A DNA stretch of 9,760 nucleotides from Wenzhouxiangella sp. (GTDB lineage: Bacteria; Pseudomonadota; Gammaproteobacteria; Xanthomonadales; Wenzhouxiangellaceae). A program made the translations under genes and the position numbers. The notes below the pieces were generated by a model, which was not told the DNA's origin, ran no database searches, and saw only the letters and a list, made by a program, of their open reading frames with translations. The DNA is taken from NCBI GenBank assembly GCA_007121485.1, contig SKKM01000218.1, positions 1 to 9,760 on the forward strand, written 5' to 3'. Below, one piece after another: positions 6,835 through 9,760 of this stretch. Each line of letters begins with the position of its first letter. Positions within the stretch are counted from its first letter, which is position 1.

Positions 6835-7503
6835 ATGAAACAGCCGCTGGTCATTGCGCCCTCGATTCTTTCCGCCGACTTCGCCCGCCTGGGGCAAGAC
6901 ACCCGGGCCGCCCTCGACGCTGGCGCCGACTGGGTGCATTTCGACGTCATGGACAATCACTACGTGCCCAACCTGACCATCGGCCCCCTGGTGTGCAAGG
7001 CCCTGCGCGATTTCGGCATCACCGCGCCCATCGACGTGCACCTGATGATCGAGCCGGTCGATCGCATCATTCCGGAGTTCGCCGAGGCCGGCGCCAGCAT
7101 CATCAGCATCCATCCGGAAACCACCCGCCACCTCGACCGCAGCTTGAGCCTGATCCGCGAGTGCGGCTGCCAGGCCGGCATCGTGTTCAATCCGGCCACG
7201 CCGCTGGAGGCGCTTGAGTGGGTGATCGACAAGATCGACCTGGTGCTGCTGATGTCGGTCAATCCCGGTTTCGGGGGCCAGAAATTCATCCCGTCGGCCA
7301 TCCCCAAGCTCCGGCAGGCCCGCCGCATCATCGATGATTCCGAGCTGGAAATCCGCCTGGAGATCGACGGCGGGGTCAAGCCCGACAACGCCGCCGAGAT
7401 CATCGCCGCCGGCGCCGACACCCTGGTCGCCGGCTCGGCCATCTTCGGCGCTCAGGACTATGCAGCAGTCATTCGCGCCCTGCGCGGCGAGCGCCCGACC
7501 TGA
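6835..7503 (+). CDS. rpe: Ribulose-phosphate 3-epimerase
   Basis: Rpe interconverts D-ribulose 5-phosphate and D-xylulose 5-phosphate in the pentose phosphate pathway and, where present, the Calvin cycle. The product is 222 residues, the normal length for this TIM-barrel enzyme. Metal-binding and catalytic positions are visible: HFDVMDNHYVPN with His35 and Asp37, DVHLMI with His69, and EIDGGV with Asp178. The phosphate-binding segments MSVNPGFGGQKFI and VAGSAIFG are intact. The N-terminus begins IAPSILSADFA, as is typical, so the ATG at 6835 is right. There is no clear Shine-Dalgarno sequence before it. The gene lies 91 bp upstream of trpE on the same strand. In Pseudomonas, rpe is followed by gph and then trpE; here gph is absent from the gap. 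Confidence 0.97.
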   Translation: MKQPLVIAPSILSADFARLGQDTRAALDAGADWVHFDVMDNHYVPNLTIGPLVCKALRDFGITAPIDVHLMIEPVDRIIPEFAEAGASIISIHPETTRHLDRSLSLIRECGCQAGIVFNPATPLEALEWVIDKIDLVLLMSVNPGFGGQKFIPSAIPKLRQARRIIDDSELEIRLEIDGGVKPDNAAEIIAAGADTLVAGSAIFGAQDYAAVIRALRGERPT

Positions 7504-7516
7504 ACCAGCACTGTTT

Positions 7517-7522
7517 TACAAT
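7517..7522 (+). promoter_or_regulatory. TACAAT -10-like box upstream of trpE
   Basis: TACAAT in the rpe-trpE gap could be a -10 for trpE. It would give a leader of roughly 66 bases containing the whole heptad repeat. No recognisable -35 lies 16-18 bp upstream, inside the rpe 3' end, so read-through from rpe is an equally good explanation. I see no Trp-rich leader peptide: the gap contains no TGG codon on the plus strand before the start. Confidence 0.3.
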
Positions 7523-7546
7523 CCCGCCCAGCCGGCTAAACCTAGT

Positions 7547-7586
7547 TCCTGAGCCCTGAACCCTGAACCCTGAACCCTGAACCCTG
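7547..7586 (+). repeat. 7-bp tandem repeat (CCCTGAA)n directly before trpE
   Basis: There are four perfect CCCTGAA units at 7554-7581, one degenerate unit (TCCTGAG) at 7547-7553 and a partial CCCTG at 7582-7586, about 5.7 units in 40 bp. The array ends 8 bases before the trpE GTG and occupies the place where a ribosome-binding site would be. From memory, similar TTCAGGG-type heptads occur between genes in many proteobacteria. Confidence 0.95.
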
Positions 7587-7594
7587 TCTTTTCC

Positions 7595-9073
7595 GTGGAC
7601 GCCCAGCGCTTTGAACAACTCGCCCATCGCGGCTACAACCGGATCCCGGTCTGGCGCAGCATTGCCGCCGATCTCGACACACCGCTGTCGGTTTACCTGA
7701 AGCTGGTCGACGGGCCGAATGCCTTTCTCCTCGAGTCCGTGCAGGGCGGCGAGAACTGGGGTCGTTATTCCATTATCGGCTTGCCTTGCCGGCGTGCCTG
7801 GCGGGCCAGCAATCATTGTCTAGAGCAGCTGGATTTCGGACGCGTGGTCGAGCGCCAGGAGGGCGTTGATCCGCTGGATGCCATCGCCGAGGTGGTCGAG
7901 CAGATTTCAGCACCCGAGATCGATGAGCTGCCAGGCTTCAGCGGTGGGCTGGTCGGCTACTTCGGCTACGAAACCGTCGCCCTGATCGAGCCCAAGCTGG
8001 ATTTCTCGGCCAAGCCCGACGAGTTGGGCGTGCCCGAGATCCTGCTGCTGGAAGCCGAGGAGCTGGCGGTGTTCGACAACCTGGCTCAGCGCCTGAGTCT
8101 GGTGGTCAACGCCAACCCCGCCGAGCCCGACGCCTGGGCCCGCGCCCAGCGCCGTCTCGATCAACTGGTCCATAGACTGCGCTGCGGCTCGCCCGGCTAT
8201 CCGCCGGCCGTACCCATGGCCGTACCCTTGGAATCCGACTACCGTTTCGGCTACAGCGAAAGCGACTTCAAGAACGCCGTCGGGCGCATCAAGGAATACA
8301 TCCTGGCCGGTGATGCCATGCAGGTCGTGCTGTCGCAGCGCATGAGCGTGGCGCTGGCGGCCCGGCCGCTGGACGTCTACCGCGCGCTGAGAAGCCTGAA
8401 TCCTTCGCCGTACATGTTCTTCTTCGACTTCGGCGACTTTCACGTGGTCGGCGCCTCGCCGGAAGTGCTGGTGCGCGTGCAGGACGACGAGGCCACGGTT
8501 CGGCCGATCGCCGGCACGCGCCCGCGCGGCAGGACGCCGGAAGAGGATCGCGCACTGGAAGCCGAACTCAAGGCCGATCCCAAGGAGCTGGCCGAGCACC
8601 TGATGCTGATCGATCTGGGACGCAACGACATCGGCCGCATTGCCGAAGTCGGCAGCGTCGAGGTGACCGACCACATGGTCATCGAGCGCTATTCGCACGT
8701 CATGCACCTGGTCTCGGAAGTCCACGGCCGCATTCAGCCGGGCATGAGCGCCATCGACGTGCTGAAAGCCACCTTTCCGGCCGGCACCCTGTCCGGCGCG
8801 CCCAAGGTGCGGGCGATGGAGATCATCAACGAACTCGAGCCGGTGCGGCGCGGCGTCTACGCCGGCGCGGTCGGTTACCTGGACTGGCACGGTGAGGCCG
8901 ACCTGGCCATCGCCATCCGCACCGCCCTGGTTCAGAACGGCACCCTGCACGTGCAGGCCGGCGCGGGCATCGTCGCCGACTCCGACCCCGACCGCGAGTG
9001 GGAAGAAACACTGAACAAGGGCCGCGCACTGATCCGTGCCGTCGCCCAGGCCAGCGGAGGCCTGCACCGTTGA
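7595..9073 (+). CDS. trpE: Anthranilate synthase component I
   Basis: TrpE converts chorismate to anthranilate, using ammonia delivered by TrpG; this is the first committed step of tryptophan synthesis. The product is 492 residues, close to Pseudomonas-type TrpE. The N-terminal regulatory region contains the LLES motif at residues 45-48, part of the Trp feedback site, followed by WGRYSIIGLP. The chorismate-binding domain has QVVLSQRMS, SPEVLVR, PIAGTRPRG (304-312), LMLIDLGRNDIGR, GTLSGAPK (397-404) and the C-terminal GAGIVADSDPDREW. The GTG at 7595 is supported because the N-terminus (FEQLAHRGYNRIPVW...DTPLSVYLKL) lines up end to end with the Pseudomonas protein as I recall it. No Shine-Dalgarno sequence is present, and a heptad repeat stands immediately upstream. 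The stop overlaps the trpG start. An ADIC or isochorismate synthase is unlikely given the adjacent trpG and trpD. Confidence 0.97.
   Translation: MDAQRFEQLAHRGYNRIPVWRSIAADLDTPLSVYLKLVDGPNAFLLESVQGGENWGRYSIIGLPCRRAWRASNHCLEQLDFGRVVERQEGVDPLDAIAEVVEQISAPEIDELPGFSGGLVGYFGYETVALIEPKLDFSAKPDELGVPEILLLEAEELAVFDNLAQRLSLVVNANPAEPDAWARAQRRLDQLVHRLRCGSPGYPPAVPMAVPLESDYRFGYSESDFKNAVGRIKEYILAGDAMQVVLSQRMSVALAARPLDVYRALRSLNPSPYMFFFDFGDFHVVGASPEVLVRVQDDEATVRPIAGTRPRGRTPEEDRALEAELKADPKELAEHLMLIDLGRNDIGRIAEVGSVEVTDHMVIERYSHVMHLVSEVHGRIQPGMSAIDVLKATFPAGTLSGAPKVRAMEIINELEPVRRGVYAGAVGYLDWHGEADLAIAIRTALVQNGTLHVQAGAGIVADSDPDREWEETLNKGRALIRAVAQASGGLHR
9056..9060 (+). promoter_or_regulatory. Strong ribosome-binding site fixing the TTG start of trpG
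   Basis: GGAGG lies 9 bases before TTG at 9070, inside the last codons of trpE. It favours the TTG at 9070 over the in-frame ATG at 9082, whose distance from this site would be about 21 bases. It is the only textbook Shine-Dalgarno sequence I found in the window. Confidence 0.8.
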
Positions 9074-9660
9074 ACATCCTGATGATCGACAACTATGACT
9101 CGTTCACCTACAACCTGGTCCAGTACCTGGGCGAGCTGGGTGCGGAGGTCGATACCCGCCGTAACGACACCCTGAGCGTGGCCGATATCCGCAAGCTGCG
9201 GCCTGACGGCATCGTGCTCTCGCCCGGGCCGTGCACGCCGGACGAGGCCGGGGTGTGCCTGGAGGTGGTGGCCGAGCTGGCCGGCGAGATTCCCATGCTG
9301 GGCGTGTGCCTGGGCCATCAGGCCATTGGCCAGGCCTTCGGCGGCAGGGTCGTGCGCGCCAGAGCGGTGATGCACGGCAAGACCTCCCCCATGCATCACT
9401 CGAGCCAGGGCGTGTTTGCCGGTCTCGACAATCCCTTCGAGGCCACGCGCTACCACTCGCTGGTCGTGGAGCGCGAGAGCCTGCCGGACTGCCTGGAAGA
9501 AACCGCCTGGACCGTCTTCGCCGACGGCAGCCGCGATGAGATCATGGGCTTCCGCCATCGCGAACTGGCGGTGGAGGGCGTGCAGTTCCACCCCGAATCC
9601 ATCCTGACCCGCCAGGGCCATGCCCTGCTGGACAATTTTTTAAAGAGACTCCGATCATGA
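9070..9660 (+). CDS. trpG: Anthranilate synthase component II (glutamine amidotransferase)
   Basis: TrpG is the class I glutamine amidotransferase subunit that hydrolyses glutamine and channels ammonia to TrpE. The product is 196 residues, the normal stand-alone length. The catalytic triad is visible: Cys80 in GVCLGHQAIG, and His174 with Glu176 in GVQFHPESIL. The oxyanion segment LSPGPCTPDEAG and the N-terminal IDNYDSFTYNLVQYL are typical. The TTG start overlaps the trpE stop (TTGA) and has an ideal GGAGG upstream. The frame stays open back to 8998, but that part lies inside trpE and is unlike the family. The final codons TTT TTA AAG AGA CTC CGA TCA are unusual for this GC-rich gene, and TTA occurs nowhere else in it. 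The stop overlaps the trpD start (ATGA). The protein may also serve p-aminobenzoate synthesis, as in some bacteria, but nothing here decides that. Confidence 0.96.
   Translation: MNILMIDNYDSFTYNLVQYLGELGAEVDTRRNDTLSVADIRKLRPDGIVLSPGPCTPDEAGVCLEVVAELAGEIPMLGVCLGHQAIGQAFGGRVVRARAVMHGKTSPMHHSSQGVFAGLDNPFEATRYHSLVVERESLPDCLEETAWTVFADGSRDEIMGFRHRELAVEGVQFHPESILTRQGHALLDNFLKRLRS
9636..9642 (+). other. Candidate -1 frameshift heptamer T-TTT-TTA near the end of trpG
   Basis: In the trpG frame the bases read AAT TTT TTA AAG, giving the X-XXY-YYZ form U-UUU-UUA. A one-base backward slip leads into the frame of trpD with no stop codon in between (AAA GAG ACT CCG ATC ATG), so it would produce a TrpG-TrpD fusion. 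Whether slippage happens is not shown. The AT-rich stretch may simply keep the trpD start region unstructured. Confidence 0.3.
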
Positions 9661-9760
9661 CTTCCATCCGCGAGGCCCTGGCCCTGCTGGCCGAGCGCCA
9701 TGACCTGGCACCTGATCTGATGCGCGCGGCCATGACCGAGATCATGGGCGGCGAGGCCGA
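9657..9760 (+). CDS. trpD: Anthranilate phosphoribosyltransferase, N-terminal fragment (cut off by window)
   Basis: TrpD transfers the phosphoribosyl group of PRPP to anthranilate, the second dedicated step of tryptophan synthesis. Only about 34 codons are inside the window. They begin MTSIREALALLAERHDL and continue with MRAAMTEIMGGEA, which matches the N-terminal helical region of TrpD (usually ...EA...L..R.dL...e....m..IM.GEa). The catalytic and PRPP-binding motifs lie beyond the edge. The ATG overlaps the trpG stop as ATGA. A weak ribosome-binding site, AGAGA at 9644-9648, lies 8 bases upstream, so translational coupling to trpG is likely. The position after trpE-trpG supports the call. 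Confidence 0.9.
   Translation, partial: MTSIREALALLAERHDLAPDLMRAAMTEIMGGEA

Noticed and set aside
7530..7537. Palindrome AGCCGGCT between rpe and trpE as an operator
   Set aside because: Eight bases are too short to stand out in GC-rich DNA, and I recognise no regulator with this site.
7547..7586. Heptad repeat considered as CRISPR-like or as coding (a QGSG-type peptide on the minus strand)
   Set aside because: Units are directly abutting with no spacers, and the minus-strand peptide is a by-product of the tandem repeat between two real genes.
7907..9067. Minus-strand open frame of 386 codons opposite trpE
   Set aside because: It is entirely antisense to an intact trpE, and its His/Gln/Ala/Gly-rich composition is typical of an antisense shadow.

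Overview
The window reads as ordinary chromosomal DNA of a GC-rich Gram-negative bacterium, most likely a gammaproteobacterium. The evidence is a closely TolC-like outer-membrane channel, Kdo transferase, LpxL-type lipid A acyltransferase and O-antigen ligase, together with a Pseudomonas/Xanthomonas-style rpe-trpE-trpG-trpD order. The long form of PurC and the small CHCC zinc-finger protein also fit. I lean towards the Xanthomonadales/Wenzhouxiangella/Chromatiales side of the class, but gene content alone does not prove a genus. I saw no tRNA, rRNA, insertion sequence, CRISPR array or phage gene.

Left part (1-5821), cell envelope. A 5'-truncated tolC (+) converges on waaA (-), and their stop codons overlap. 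Then come a divergent lpxL (+) and, converging on it, a long minus-strand gene. That gene joins an O-antigen ligase-like polytopic membrane domain to a WaaE/KdtX-type family 2 glycosyltransferase in one reading frame. Upstream of it on the minus strand is a 70-residue CHCC zinc-finger protein. Together these genes cover Kdo addition to lipid IVA, late acylation of lipid A, core sugar addition and O-antigen attachment, plus an outer-membrane efflux/secretion duct.

Middle part (5855-7503), core metabolism. purC (-) probably heads a minus-strand unit purC / zinc-finger gene / ligase-glycosyltransferase, with gaps of about 30 bp. rpe (+) diverges from purC across a 53-bp region holding AT-rich promoter-like boxes for both directions.

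Right part (7504-9760), tryptophan biosynthesis. trpE, trpG and the beginning of trpD are translationally coupled: TTGA overlap for trpE/trpG and ATGA overlap for trpG/trpD. A 7-bp tandem repeat lies directly in front of trpE. The last codons of trpG contain a T-TTT-TTA slippery heptamer in the correct phase to join TrpG to TrpD by a -1 shift.

The items most worth following are the ligase-glycosyltransferase fusion, the trpG/trpD slippery site, the heptad repeat at the trpE start, and the -10-like box inside an inverted repeat that ends exactly at the lpxL start codon. Most gene identities are secure. The regulatory calls are inferences.
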